Assembly (NCBI RefSeq): GCF_001038625.1
Contig: NZ_CP011803.1
Coordinates: forward strand, 1,240,001 to 1,304,000
Length of the DNA: 64,000 nt
Source: Clostridium carboxidivorans P7
GTDB taxonomy: Bacteria; Bacillota; Clostridia; Clostridiales; Clostridiaceae
Direction of reading: 5' to 3'
A model generated the notes under the pieces. It did not search any database. It was given only the letters and a program-made list of their open reading frames with translations, and was not told the DNA's origin. Both the position numbers and the translations under genes were made by a program. Below are positions 27,077-37,377 of this stretch, one piece after another (the first letter of the stretch is position 1; each line of letters opens with the position of its first letter).

Positions 27077-28393
27077 ATGAAAAATATATATCAAAAGATA
27101 GCTTTATTATTAGCCTTTGGATTCTTTGTTCAGCTTATAAGTTTTGCAATTTTTTATAGACAAGTTGTTATAAATAGGGTAATTACAGAAATAAATTATC
27201 AAGAAAATAGAAGACAATCCATTTTACAGAAGGCTATTGACGATGTGCAAAAATATCGTAAAAAAACAGATAAATTAGAAAAGGTTATGGATGAAGCATC
27301 TAAAAAATATAATACTAATTTTGTAGTTAAGGATGTAGAGGAAAATACAATATATGCTTCTAAAAAACCTAAAAGATCAAGTACTAGTATAGAAAAAGAG
27401 GGATATTTAAAAATATCAGGAAAAGTAGAATATATTGTTTATGGATATTTTCCGGCTAAAATATATGATAGTGATATTGCTGTAAAAGGACAAAATATTA
27501 GAATCTTAATAGTTACAGTTATACTAGTCATTTCTTTAGTAGTTCTTTTTACAATATATAGAGTTATAGCTAATCCATTGAAGAAATTAAGCAAGTCTGT
27601 TAAGGGAATACAGTACGGAAATACTTTGGTTAAAATTCCTTATTACGGCAAGGATGAATTAGGTCTTTTGTGCAGAAATTTTGAAGATATGGGAAAGAGA
27701 CTTAAAGCATCAGAAGATAATCAACAAGAGCTTATTCAAGCTATATCTCATGATGTAAAGACACCTTTGACTTCTATTATGGGATATTCAAAAAGACTCA
27801 CAGAAGGCAAGGTTAAAGAAGAAAAACTAATAGATTATTATGAAATTATTTATAAAAAATCAACAGATTTAAAGTTGCTTTTAGAAGAATTAGAGGATTA
27901 TTCTAACATAAATTCTTGCAGTAAATATAATAAAGAATTAATAAATTGCAGTAAAATGTTTGAGAACTTAATGCTGGATTTAAAAACGGAATTACAAAAC
28001 AAAAATGTTAAATTTGATTATTCAAATTTAATAGATAAGAATTTACTTCTAAAATTTGATATGAATAAAATGAAAAGACTTTTTGTAAATTTAGTAGATA
28101 ACTCAATTAAATATGCAGGTGAAGGATGTATTATTAATATAGCAGGTACTAGTAGTGAGAAGGTATTGAGATTTGAAGTTAAGGATAATGGAGAAGGAGT
28201 TAAAGAAGATTGCATAGATAAAATTTTTCATAAATTTTATAGAGTAGATTCTTCTAGGTCTAGAGAAAAAGGTGGAACTGGATTGGGACTTGCTATATGC
28301 AAAGACATTGTAGAAAATCATGAAGGCTTAATAAGAGCAGAAAATTTACCTGATAAAGGATTGTGCATACTGATGGAGTTTAAAGTGGAATGA
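27077..28393 (+). CDS. Two-component sensor histidine kinase
   Basis: A 438-residue membrane kinase: helix 1 (about 5-26), an extracytoplasmic sensor of about 110 residues, helix 2 (about 140-160), HAMP, a HisKA domain with the phospho-acceptor His in ISHDVKTPLTSIMGY (about residue 225), and an ATPase domain with DNSIKYA, DNGEGV and GGTGLGLAI. The ATG at 27065 abuts AAGGA, so the ATG at 27077 with 12-base spacing is preferred. It follows the response regulator gene. The sensor domain has no motif that tells the stimulus. Confidence 0.92.
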   Translation: MKNIYQKIALLLAFGFFVQLISFAIFYRQVVINRVITEINYQENRRQSILQKAIDDVQKYRKKTDKLEKVMDEASKKYNTNFVVKDVEENTIYASKKPKRSSTSIEKEGYLKISGKVEYIVYGYFPAKIYDSDIAVKGQNIRILIVTVILVISLVVLFTIYRVIANPLKKLSKSVKGIQYGNTLVKIPYYGKDELGLLCRNFEDMGKRLKASEDNQQELIQAISHDVKTPLTSIMGYSKRLTEGKVKEEKLIDYYEIIYKKSTDLKLLLEELEDYSNINSCSKYNKELINCSKMFENLMLDLKTELQNKNVKFDYSNLIDKNLLLKFDMNKMKRLFVNLVDNSIKYAGEGCIINIAGTSSEKVLRFEVKDNGEGVKEDCIDKIFHKFYRVDSSRSREKGGTGLGLAICKDIVENHEGLIRAENLPDKGLCILMEFKVE

Positions 28394-28461
28394 GTAGTTA
28401 AGTGTAATTTATAATAAAAAATAGTTTTATTATTAGGATACTGTTATATAAGATTATTAAA

Positions 28462-28560
28462 AGGGCTGTGGTATTAAGTAATTTATATACAATAATATTG
28501 TTTTCTAAACAAAAACTCAAAACAATATACTGTATTATTTAAGCTTAGTTCCACAGCACC
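28462..28560. terminator. Long imperfect hairpin between convergent genes
   Basis: GCTGTGG (28465-28471) pairs with CCACAGC (28551-28557) and, inside, ATATTGTTTT (28495-28504) pairs with AAAACAATAT (28519-28528); much of the sequence between is also complementary. It can serve as a bidirectional terminator. The length and the clean ends also fit a small palindromic (MITE-like) element. Confidence 0.6.
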
Positions 28561-28578
28561 TCTTAAATTAAAGCCTCA

Positions 28579-29265
28579 TTAGTGCATATATTTTTCTACT
28601 AATTCGTAACATCTAGATCTTGTTGTAGCTGCTAATGAACCAGTATACAATACTGATTCCATTGAGCCGCCTTTCATTTCTGATGCTGATTTTTCAGCTT
28701 TAGCATCTCTATTTGATATCCATTGAATTTCTTCGCTTTGCAAATTTTTCATATCGTTAGCTGATAGTTGCCCCTTCAGTACACCATAAATTTCATTCAA
28801 AGCGGCGTCCCATTTCTTATATCTTTCATTAACAGAAGTTCGCATATCTGCTGTTGTTCCAGAAGCTTCTTTTTCATCTAAATATTTTAGAGAATTTTCA
28901 ATGTTAGCTAATTTATTTTCATATTGTTGTTTTTGGCCTTGCGGCTGTATTGCATTTTTACTTTCTTCTGTTTTAGCTGATTCTGAATCAATTCTTTCTT
29001 TTAATTTGTTAACAGTAACTTTTTGAGATTCACTGAGATCGTTACTATTTAATTTTTGCATCAATGACTTTGCATCATCATACTTCTTTTCATCAATTAA
29101 GGTAACCAATTGACCAATGATGCTATCCACATTATCCTTAGTACTTTTTTTATCTTCTACTTTAGTATTTGAACCATTAGCATTTCCTTTTGTTGATTCA
29201 CTGCTTTTGCATCCTACTAGTCCTAGCGCTAATAGCAAAGCTAAAATTCCTGCTATTTTTTTCAT
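28579..29265 (-). CDS. LprI/DUF1311-domain lipoprotein
   Basis: A 228-residue lipoprotein: signal MKKIAGILALLLALGLVGC with lipobox LVGC (Cys19), a Lys/Ser/Asn-rich linker, a helical middle region (about 50-120) and a C-terminal DUF1311 (LprI-like) domain containing 'EEIQWISNRDAKAEKSA' and a late cysteine. LprI of Mycobacterium is described as a lysozyme inhibitor; transfer of that role here is uncertain. The start at 29263-29265 has AGGAGG nine bases upstream; the ATG at 29274 is directly fused to the ribosome binding site and is rejected. Confidence 0.8.
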   Translation of the reverse strand: MKKIAGILALLLALGLVGCKSSESTKGNANGSNTKVEDKKSTKDNVDSIIGQLVTLIDEKKYDDAKSLMQKLNSNDLSESQKVTVNKLKERIDSESAKTEESKNAIQPQGQKQQYENKLANIENSLKYLDEKEASGTTADMRTSVNERYKKWDAALNEIYGVLKGQLSANDMKNLQSEEIQWISNRDAKAEKSASEMKGGSMESVLYTGSLAATTRSRCYELVEKYMH

Positions 29266-29609
29266 AGTTTCCATCCTCCTATAACAAAATCATGATTTGT
29301 AATAATATTTTGATTTTATGAAAGATTAATTTTTTAGTATTCATAAAATAATCAATGAGGATTTTTTCGCTTTTTAACATTGAATTTAGCTACTAGTAAT
29401 TATATCATAATTTTTTTCAGTGGTATCGTAAAAAATGTCGCAAAATTCAATTTTGAAATATGTATAATAATTGTAGAAGTTTTTATTGACTTAAAAGGGT
29501 AGGAAAATAGTAAATATTATAGAAGATTCATTAAATTTTGACATAAATATATGCATATTGGTATAATAAAGTAAATATTTTAGAAGTTTCTCAAAGTAGG
29601 AGGGATTTT
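29266..29609. other. Divergent promoter region
   Basis: About 340 A/T-rich bases between the divergent lipoprotein and flavoprotein genes. ATTGGTATAATAAAG near 29557-29571 contains a TATAAT-type -10 box for the flavoprotein gene. No other feature seen. Confidence 0.5.
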
Positions 29610-30941
29610 ATGAAGGTTGTAATTATAGGTGGAGTTGCTGCAGGTATGTCAGCTGCGTCTAAAATTAAGAGAATTGATAAAAGTGCTGAGATTGTAGTTT
29701 ATGAAAAAGGTTCATACTTATCTTATGGTGCTTGTGGACTTCCTTATTATGTAGCAGGTATGAATGAAGACCATACTAAGATGATAGCAAGAACTAAGGA
29801 AGAATTTGAAAAGTCAGGAATGAAGATAAATATTAAGCATGAAGTTATCAAGATTATGCCAGAAAACAAGGAAATTTTAGTTAAGGATTTAGAAGATGGA
29901 AGAGTATTTGCAGATTCTTATGATAAGCTCATGATAGCTACAGGTACTATACCAATAGTACCTCCATTAAAAGGCAGAGGTTTGAAAGGCGTTTATGTAC
30001 TTAAAACTTTAGATGATGGATTAATATTAAAAAAGGCTGTGGAAGCTCCAGAAGTGAAAGATATAATAATTGTTGGTGGAGGATATATAGGTATAGAAGC
30101 AGCAGAAACGTTATCCACAAAGGGTAAAAATATTAGAATTGTAGAATTGGCACCAAGAATAATACAACCTTTTGATGCTGAAATAACTGAAATGGCATCA
30201 GAGATTATGATGCAAGGTGGAATCAAACTTAATTTAAATGAAAAGGTTGAAGAAATAATTGGTTCTGAAAAGGTTATAGGAGTAAAAACAGACAAAGGAA
30301 GTTATGAAGCAAATTTAGTTATATTAGCTATAGGTGTAAAACCAGCTACAGAATTTTTAAAAGATTCTGGGATTGCACTAGCTAAAAATGGTGCAGTTGT
30401 TATTGATAGAGAAATGAGAACAAATATTGATAGCATATATTCAGCAGGAGATTGTGCAGAAGTATATAATAAGGTAAAAGAAGAAAATTCCTTTATACCA
30501 TTAGGAACTAATGCAAATAAATGTGGAAGATTAGCTGGAGAAAATATTACAGGTAAGCATAATAAGTATGTGGGAACCCTTGGAAGTACAGCTATTAAAA
30601 TTTTGGATTATGAAGTAGCAAAGACTGGTTTATCAGAAAGTGAAGCAAAAGCTTTGGCTATTGATTACAAAACTGTATTTGTTAAGGCAAGTGATCATCC
30701 AGGGTATTACCCTGATTCAACACCTATTTGGATTAAACTTATATATGAAGAAAAAAGTAATAAAATTTTAGGTGCACAGGCCATAGGCAAAAAAGGAGTT
30801 GTACTGAGAATAGATATGTTTGCAATAGCAATTCATAATAATATGACTACAATGGATTTAGGCATGACAGATTTATGTTATGCACCTCCTTTTTCAGGAG
30901 TATGGGATGCAGTTCATATAGCATGCAATGCAGCTAAATAG
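29610..30941 (+). CDS. CoA-disulfide reductase / NADH oxidase family flavoprotein
   Basis: A 443-residue FAD- and NAD(P)H-binding oxidoreductase. It has an N-terminal FAD dinucleotide fold (VIIGGVAAGMSAA), a single redox-active Cys42 in YGACGLPYY as in CoA-disulfide reductases and NADH peroxidase/oxidases, a second nucleotide fold (IIIVGGGYIGIEAAE), an FAD-binding SAGDCAEV motif near residue 280 and a C-terminal dimerisation domain (about 330-440). It probably reduces CoA disulfide, peroxide, O2 or polysulfide in the cytoplasm as stress defence; the exact acceptor cannot be read. No C-terminal rhodanese domain is fused. GTAGGAGGG precedes the ATG. Confidence 0.88.
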   Translation: MKVVIIGGVAAGMSAASKIKRIDKSAEIVVYEKGSYLSYGACGLPYYVAGMNEDHTKMIARTKEEFEKSGMKINIKHEVIKIMPENKEILVKDLEDGRVFADSYDKLMIATGTIPIVPPLKGRGLKGVYVLKTLDDGLILKKAVEAPEVKDIIIVGGGYIGIEAAETLSTKGKNIRIVELAPRIIQPFDAEITEMASEIMMQGGIKLNLNEKVEEIIGSEKVIGVKTDKGSYEANLVILAIGVKPATEFLKDSGIALAKNGAVVIDREMRTNIDSIYSAGDCAEVYNKVKEENSFIPLGTNANKCGRLAGENITGKHNKYVGTLGSTAIKILDYEVAKTGLSESEAKALAIDYKTVFVKASDHPGYYPDSTPIWIKLIYEEKSNKILGAQAIGKKGVVLRIDMFAIAIHNNMTTMDLGMTDLCYAPPFSGVWDAVHIACNAAK

Positions 30942-30963
30942 CAGCAATATAGTTAATAGTTAA

Positions 30964-31069
30964 GAATGAAGAATTAATAGTTAATGTGGATATTTTTTTG
31001 TTACACTACAAAAAATCATCCTTCACTATTAACTCTTCATTATTAATTTTTAACTTGCAAAGCTTTGCA
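30964..31069. repeat. Palindromic intergenic element
   Basis: Left arm 30964-30990 (AATGAAGAATTAATAGTTAA and onward) is complementary to the right arm 31019-31041 (TCCTTCACTATTAACTCTTC), with a T-rich loop. A perfect palindrome TGCAAAGCTTTGCA follows at 31056-31069. It lies between convergent genes and may terminate both, or be a copy of a dispersed palindromic element; no second copy is seen in this window. Confidence 0.55.
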
Positions 31070-31114
31070 TAGTGTTATGCCAATAAGCATTAATAATAAA
31101 ATTATAAATTTACT

Positions 31115-33865
31115 CTAATTATAATTAAATTGCTTTACATATTTTATAAAGTCATCAATAATAAGGGGTTTACTAAAATAATATCCTTGTAATTCATCAC
31201 AACCTTCATCCATTAGTCTGTTAGCTTGTTCTTCTGTTTCTACTCCTTCTGCAACTGTCTTTAGATTAAGAGTTTTTGCCATAGAAATAATATTTGAGGT
31301 TAGGTTTTTATGGTTTGTACTTAGAATATCATCTATAAAGGACTTATCAATTTTTAAATAATCTACAGGTAAACGAGCTAAATAGCTGAGAGAAGAAAAG
31401 CCTGTACCAAAGTCATCTATTGAAATTTCAATTCCTAGTTTTTTTATTTCTAGTAAACTTTGAATTGCACTTTCAGTATCCTGTAATAAAAAACTTTCCG
31501 TTATTTCAATTACTAAATCAATGTTTTGAGAATCATTTTCTTTGAAAAGTTCTTTAATTTTTGAAACTAAGTTACCATTTTCAAATTGTTTTGATGAAAT
31601 ATTAATTGATAATTTAATGTTAATGCCATTGTCTTTAAGTACTTTATCAATTCTAAAAATTTCTTCTAATATCCAGTTACCAATAGGTATTATCATTCTA
31701 TTAGTTTCAGATACAGGGATGAACTTATCAGGTGTAAATATTTTACCATCTATTGTTTTCCATCGGATAAGGGCCTCAGCACCAATTATTTTAAATTCAT
31801 TTTCAGCAAAAATAATTTGTGGCTGAAGATATAAATTGAATTCATTATTATCAAGAGCCTTATTAAGCTTTATTTGCATTTCAAGAATTTCATGGTTTCT
31901 TCTTTCGATTTCGTCTGAGGAAAATGAATATTTTCCTTTTCCAGATTCCTTTGCATCATACATAGCTGCATCTGCTTTTCTAACTAAACCTTCAACAGTG
32001 GATTCATCATAGGGTGATAGTGCTATTCCTATACTTACTCCTAAAGTTATTTCACGTCCAAGTATACTATAAGGAAGCAATATTTTTCCAATAATGGATT
32101 CTGCAGCAGCTTTTGCATCTTCATGGTTGTTCACATTTTCAAGAATTACAGTGAACTCATCTCCTCCTAATCTTGATACAGTATCGGATCTGCTAATACT
32201 AGATTCAATTCGAGCTGCAACCTCTTTAAGAAGTAAATCTCCAGCTGCATGACCCAAGGAGTCATTGATAACTTTAAATCCATCTAGGTCCATAAAAAGT
32301 AAAGCTACTGATCCTTTATTATTATTTGCCCTTATGAGTGCATTTTCAAGTCTTTCATAAAATAAAGTCCTATTTGGTATTCCAGTTAATAAATCATAAT
32401 AGGCGAGACTTTGAAGTTTATCTTCTGTCTTTTTTATTTTAGTGATATCTGTAGAAATAGCTATATAATTTTCTATTATACCACCTTGTTTTTTTAAACA
32501 TGTTATTGACATCCATTTTGGATATAACTCACCATTCTTTTTTCTATTCCAAATTTCACCTTCCCAATAGCCATAAGTAAGCAAATCATTCCACATATTC
32601 AAATAGAAGCTCTTATTATGGTGTCCAGATTTAAGTACTCTTGGATTTTTGCCAATTAACTCTTCGCCTTTATATCCTGATATTCTTTCAAAAGAATTGT
32701 TTACTTTGATAATGTTTCCTGAACTATCTGTTATTAATATACCTTCCATTGCAGTACTAATTATTCTATCTGAAATTGATAATTCTTCATTTAGTTGTTT
32801 AAGATTGTTGGTATATTCTTGTATCTTTGTTACATCGTGAAACATGAATAATCTTCCAATTTGTGATTTATTTGTATCCAAAATAGGAGATTTATACATT
32901 GTAAAATAAAAAGTTTTGCCATTAAAATTAAAAGAAACCATGGATTCATTTCTTGAATCCTTTGTTGCAGCAGAATATTTTATATCTGGTAAAAAATTTA
33001 GTATTTCATGAATTTTTATTCCTATAAAATTTATTTTTTGTTCAGTATTAATTTTTTTATTTTCATGTCTTAAAAATTTTATAAATTTAATGGCTGCAGG
33101 ATTTATATCAATTATTTTGTTAGAAGAATCCACCACAATAATAAAGTCTTTAATATTTTCTACTAAAAGATCTCTAGCAATTGGTACTACTATTGATTTA
33201 GGCATGTAGAATGATCCCCAGTATAATATAATCAAGGTTAATAGTACACAAATCGAAGTGGCATCTATAAAAATTGATTTAGATTTAGGGCTAATAAATA
33301 AAAAATTCATTGAAATAGATATAAGTGTGCCTATAAAAATGAATGTACTTTGCCTGCGGTATAATTTTGGAGACTTTATTGCTACCATCATAAGAATATA
33401 ACATCCAATCAAGATACTTGAATAGGAATAAATGATATGAATGTAAAAACCCACATCTGGAGAAAATAAAAATATTGGAATATCTTTAGCATAGTATATA
33501 CTAACGTTTGACATAAATTTATAGGGTATTTTGTTAGAAATCAATGATAGTAATGATAATATTGGTACAATAAAAATTAATAATGTGTAGTAAATGCTTT
33601 TTTTATTTTTGGCAGCATATTCTCTTACTATTAAAAGGTAAAGTGGAGAAGCAAATATAATGCTTATGAACTTTGCTTTCTGAAATAGTATTGCAATTTC
33701 GTTTATTCTAATACAATAGCTAAGAATTTCCATAAGGATCCAGAAAGCAACAAGTATAGTACATTTGATTAATAACTTTGCAATATTAACATTTCTTACT
33801 TTATATAAAAAAACTAATAAAATTATAGAAATTATAAAACTTACATCGAATAAAACTTCATACAT
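31115..33865 (-). CDS. Membrane-bound PAS-GGDEF-EAL cyclic-di-GMP enzyme
   Basis: A 916-residue protein. Residues 1-225 hold seven or so membrane helices (7TM sensor type), followed by two PAS-like domains (about 235-350 and 365-480), a GGDEF domain with intact RLGGDEF (about 563-569) and an EAL domain with intact EALIRW (about 695) plus DDFGTGFSSL, DYLKID and KTVAEGVET. Both catalytic motifs look functional, so it could make and degrade c-di-GMP. The inhibitory I-site four residues read SRSD instead of RxxD, so product inhibition is probably weak. Monocistronic; clostridial c-di-GMP usually tunes motility and adhesion. Confidence 0.92.
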   Translation of the reverse strand: MYEVLFDVSFIISIILLVFLYKVRNVNIAKLLIKCTILVAFWILMEILSYCIRINEIAILFQKAKFISIIFASPLYLLIVREYAAKNKKSIYYTLLIFIVPILSLLSLISNKIPYKFMSNVSIYYAKDIPIFLFSPDVGFYIHIIYSYSSILIGCYILMMVAIKSPKLYRRQSTFIFIGTLISISMNFLFISPKSKSIFIDATSICVLLTLIILYWGSFYMPKSIVVPIARDLLVENIKDFIIVVDSSNKIIDINPAAIKFIKFLRHENKKINTEQKINFIGIKIHEILNFLPDIKYSAATKDSRNESMVSFNFNGKTFYFTMYKSPILDTNKSQIGRLFMFHDVTKIQEYTNNLKQLNEELSISDRIISTAMEGILITDSSGNIIKVNNSFERISGYKGEELIGKNPRVLKSGHHNKSFYLNMWNDLLTYGYWEGEIWNRKKNGELYPKWMSITCLKKQGGIIENYIAISTDITKIKKTEDKLQSLAYYDLLTGIPNRTLFYERLENALIRANNNKGSVALLFMDLDGFKVINDSLGHAAGDLLLKEVAARIESSISRSDTVSRLGGDEFTVILENVNNHEDAKAAAESIIGKILLPYSILGREITLGVSIGIALSPYDESTVEGLVRKADAAMYDAKESGKGKYSFSSDEIERRNHEILEMQIKLNKALDNNEFNLYLQPQIIFAENEFKIIGAEALIRWKTIDGKIFTPDKFIPVSETNRMIIPIGNWILEEIFRIDKVLKDNGINIKLSINISSKQFENGNLVSKIKELFKENDSQNIDLVIEITESFLLQDTESAIQSLLEIKKLGIEISIDDFGTGFSSLSYLARLPVDYLKIDKSFIDDILSTNHKNLTSNIISMAKTLNLKTVAEGVETEEQANRLMDEGCDELQGYYFSKPLIIDDFIKYVKQFNYN

Positions 33866-34402
33866 TGCTGCACTCCTCTAAACTAATCCAATTATTATTC
33901 ATAAACTATTTAAAGTCATATTATGTATAATTTCAACATTTTTGTACAATTCATATTTATAAATATGCTGTAATTTGTGTAATCATTTAATATATATAAT
34001 TATAACAAATATGTAGTACTAATTAAATTGTCAATTAAAATATAAATTTCTAAGTTTATATTTACATTTTCATAAAGCATATAAATTGTATATTAAATGC
34101 TGTTTTCTGAATTTTTATAAAAATATATCTAGCTACTTCATAATGCCTGAAAAGTATTTAAAAAGAGATGTTTAACGAAGACAATACAATTAATGAATAT
34201 GTGTAAGAAAATAAATTATATATTAAAAAATGAATTGTAACATTTAAAATAATGCAAAAAACAATTTTAATTAGTAGCTTTATAATATATAATATAATAA
34301 ATGTAGTATTTTGAAGGTAAATGAATGTTTATGTAAAATTGTTGCAAAAATTCAAAAATAACTATAATTTTGTAATTTATGCGTAGGAGGGATTTAAAAA
34401 TT
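33866..34402. other. Divergent A/T-rich intergenic region
   Basis: About 540 bases between divergent GGDEF-EAL and chemoreceptor genes. It is extremely A/T-rich and carries only short frames. No c-di-GMP riboswitch core or other known RNA motif was recognised. Confidence 0.5.
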
Positions 34403-36109
34403 ATGAGTAGACTTGGTTTAAAAGTTCTTAGACTAGTGTCTATAGTAGTTGGAATTGTTGTATTAATATCTTTTATAAGCTATGGTATTATATTTAAGAA
34501 TGTGGAGGTGAAGTTGAAGGAGAGTGCTAAAGCATCTATTGCAGAATCAATTAATGTTGTTGATAAAGATAAAATAGAAAAGGTATTAAAAGATAACTCT
34601 AATAAATCTAAAGAATACAAAGAAGTATTAAATTCAATGACAGTATTTAAAGCAAAAAAAGATATAAAAAACTTTTATATTTATATAAAGAAAGATGATA
34701 AAAATGTTCAATTTCTTTTTGATGCTTCACCTGAGCCTGCTGAATATATGGAAAACTATGAAATGCAAAAGGAAATTTCTAGTGCTTTTGAGGGCAACAT
34801 TGTTGTTAGTGACAAAGCATATTCGGATAAGTGGGGAACATATGTATCAGCCTATGCACCAATAAAAAGTTCATCTGGACAAGTTATAGCTATTATTGGA
34901 GCTGACGAGGATATTTCAACTTTTCAAAATATTAAACAGTTGTTTTTTAGGATAGCCATTTTAGAAATCATAGTTGCTATTATCATATCGTTATTATCAG
35001 TATGGTTATTTTCAAAGAAATTAAAGTATAATATTGGCATAATTCAAAACAAATTAGAAAATATGAGTAAAGGAAATTTGCAAGAAAATATTGAGATAAA
35101 AACAAAGGATGAAATTGAAGAAATAGCAAGTTTTTTAAATGACTTTAGATTAAAGGTTAATGATATGTTAATAAATATAAAAAATGATGTAAGTACTGCA
35201 CAGGAAAGTTCAGATGGTTTATATAATACAGCTAAGGATATAGCATTAGCTTCAGAGCATGTTGCTTCAATTACGCAGGGAGTGTCGGAAAACTCCGTAA
35301 AACAAACATCAGATATTCTTAGCATAAAAGAGAACTTCAATGAATTTGGAAGGGTTATAGATAATACTGTAAAAATAGTAAGTGAATTTGATACTATGGC
35401 AAATAATATTAAAGAAAAATCTAAGGAAAGCAGTAAGGATGTAAGTTTGTTAATAAATTCAATAAATGATTTAAATATTCACTTTAAAGCTGTTATAGAG
35501 AAAATTCATGGATTAGGTTCTAGTATTGACAAAATTAATGATATTACAAATTTAATAAATGATATATCAGATCAAACCAATTTACTTGCGTTGAATGCTA
35601 GCATAGAAGCAGCAAGAGCTGGGGAATCAGGCAAGGGATTCAGTGTTGTAGCAGAGGAAATTAAGGTGCTTGCAGAACAATCTAAAATATCCTCTAAAAA
35701 CATTAGTGAACTTTTAAAAAATCTTTCAGAGCAAAGTAATATGGTTGTAATTAATACTAAAAATGTAGATTCTCAATTTTCAAATCAAATTACAATTGTA
35801 AATGGCATTGCTAGTTCTTTTGGTGGAATAATTGGTGATATGGAAAAATTGCTGCCAGGAATAAATTTAGTCAATAACTCTATGATTGAGGTAAATAGTA
35901 AGAAATCTATAATATTAAGTAATTTATCAGATTCATCTTCTGCTTCAGAGGAAATTTCAGCATCTTCAGAAGAGATAAGTTCTTTATCTGAGGAATTAAA
36001 TGGCTCAACAGAAGAAGTTAGTAATGCTGCTGAAAAACTATTAGGTATGGTTAACGATGTAATGAATAACGTAAATAATTTTAAAACAGAAGGTAAAAGT
36101 TTAGATTAA
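34403..36109 (+). CDS. Transmembrane methyl-accepting chemotaxis protein with Cache-like sensor
   Basis: A 568-residue receptor. Helix 1 spans about 8-31, an extracellular sensor about 32-170 with the Cache/PAS-like ending 'KWGTYVSAYAPIKSSSG', helix 2 about 178-202, then HAMP (about 205-255) and the signalling domain with [19 protein letters not shown] and VVAEEIKVLAEQ. The upstream ATG at 34379 overlaps the ribosome binding site TAGGAGGG, which serves the ATG at 34403. Ligand unknown. A perfect bidirectional terminator separates it from the convergent kinase gene. Confidence 0.92.
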   Translation: MSRLGLKVLRLVSIVVGIVVLISFISYGIIFKNVEVKLKESAKASIAESINVVDKDKIEKVLKDNSNKSKEYKEVLNSMTVFKAKKDIKNFYIYIKKDDKNVQFLFDASPEPAEYMENYEMQKEISSAFEGNIVVSDKAYSDKWGTYVSAYAPIKSSSGQVIAIIGADEDISTFQNIKQLFFRIAILEIIVAIIISLLSVWLFSKKLKYNIGIIQNKLENMSKGNLQENIEIKTKDEIEEIASFLNDFRLKVNDMLINIKNDVSTAQESSDGLYNTAKDIALASEHVASITQGVSENSVKQTSDILSIKENFNEFGRVIDNTVKIVSEFDTMANNIKEKSKESSKDVSLLINSINDLNIHFKAVIEKIHGLGSSIDKINDITNLINDISDQTNLLALNASIEAARAGESGKGFSVVAEEIKVLAEQSKISSKNISELLKNLSEQSNMVVINTKNVDSQFSNQITIVNGIASSFGGIIGDMEKLLPGINLVNNSMIEVNSKKSIILSNLSDSSSASEEISASSEEISSLSEELNGSTEEVSNAAEKLLGMVNDVMNNVNNFKTEGKSLD

Positions 36110-36110
36110 T

Positions 36111-36149
36111 AAAAAAATCCTACGGTTTAAGGAATCGTAGGATTTTTTT
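36111..36149. terminator. Bidirectional rho-independent terminator
   Basis: AAAAAAATCCTACG and CGTAGGATTTTTTT form a perfect 14-base stem with T runs on both strands; the last bases touch the kinase stop codon. Confidence 0.92.
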
Positions 36150-37377
36150 ATAGTAGAATAGTAAAATAAATTGATTTCCCATCATCACTTTTGGCAGAAA
36201 TTTTTCCGTGATGAGCTTGCACAATGGATTTGGCAATGGAAAGACCTATTCCATATCCTCCGCTTTCTCTGGATCTTGAGGAGTCTGCACGATAGAATCT
36301 GTCAAATAATTTATCTAAATTTTCTTTATCAATTTTATCAGCTGTGTTATATACTTCAAGTTTTGATCCTTTTTTTGTACAGGATAAAGAAATTTTGATG
36401 GTTCCTTCTTCATTAGAATACTTCATAGCATTGTCAACAAGGGTAGAAATGAGTTGGTTAATACTGTTTTCGTCTCCATGTAATTTTACTTCTGGCCTAA
36501 TATCCATTATAAGCTTTTTGCCCTGTGTTTCAGCAATGGTTTCAAATGAACTTGTTATTTTAAAAACTGCATCACTTAAATCAAAATCAGTAAATATCAG
36601 TTTAATATTTCCTTCATCCATTTTGGAAAGCGTCAGCAGATTTTTTACGAGCTTATCAAGACGAGTAACTTGATTTCGAGTGCTTGTAATCCACTCATTT
36701 TTACCTACAGTTAATTCTAGTACATCTGCATTAGCTGAAATAATGGCAAGTGGAGTCTTAATTTCATGTCCTGCATCTGTAATAAACTGCTTTTGTTTTT
36801 CCATGTTTTCAATAATAGGATTAATGGCTTTTTTAGAAAGAATAGATACAAGAATGAATACGAGCAAAAGAGTTATTAGTGCAACTCCACAAGAAGTCAG
36901 TAAAAATAAAGTAGCCATTTGGATTTGACTTCTACAATCCATGAATACAAGCATATAACCATCTGGAGTAGAGACTACTGAGTATTTATAGATATCTTTA
37001 TAACCATTACTTTTATTGATGTTTAGTATTTTTTTAGCATATGCTGCTGCATCATCTGACGAAACAGCAGCAATATGACTTGTATCAATTTCCCGAATAC
37101 TTTTGTCTTTATTAAGTTTCACTACAAAATATCGTGTTTCAAATGGAGTTTCTTCATTCATTTCAAAACCAAAATGCAGATCATTAACTGGAAGTTTTCC
37201 TTTTTTATATGTTGGAAACCTTCCTTGATTTTCCGAAAGGATTTTAAGAGCACCATTAATTTTACGGTCTATCTGATAAAGATTAGCTGTATTAATGGAA
37301 CCAAGAAGAATTACCATAACCAAAGCTAATGAACCCATTGTAATCATAATAAATTTTCTCTGTAATTTTTTTATCAT
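36148..37377 (-). CDS. Two-component sensor histidine kinase
   Basis: A 409-residue kinase: helix 1 (about 10-30), an extracytoplasmic domain of about 120 residues, helix 2 (about 155-180), HisKA with the phospho-acceptor His in FITDAGHEIKTPLAII (about residue 204) and an ATPase domain with DNAMKYS and GGYGIGLSIAKSI. There is little room for a HAMP domain. The ATG overlaps the response regulator stop by four bases. Third gene of the alarmone synthetase - regulator - kinase operon. Stimulus unknown. Confidence 0.92.
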   Translation of the reverse strand: MIKKLQRKFIMITMGSLALVMVILLGSINTANLYQIDRKINGALKILSENQGRFPTYKKGKLPVNDLHFGFEMNEETPFETRYFVVKLNKDKSIREIDTSHIAAVSSDDAAAYAKKILNINKSNGYKDIYKYSVVSTPDGYMLVFMDCRSQIQMATLFLLTSCGVALITLLLVFILVSILSKKAINPIIENMEKQKQFITDAGHEIKTPLAIISANADVLELTVGKNEWITSTRNQVTRLDKLVKNLLTLSKMDEGNIKLIFTDFDLSDAVFKITSSFETIAETQGKKLIMDIRPEVKLHGDENSINQLISTLVDNAMKYSNEEGTIKISLSCTKKGSKLEVYNTADKIDKENLDKLFDRFYRADSSRSRESGGYGIGLSIAKSIVQAHHGKISAKSDDGKSIYFTILL

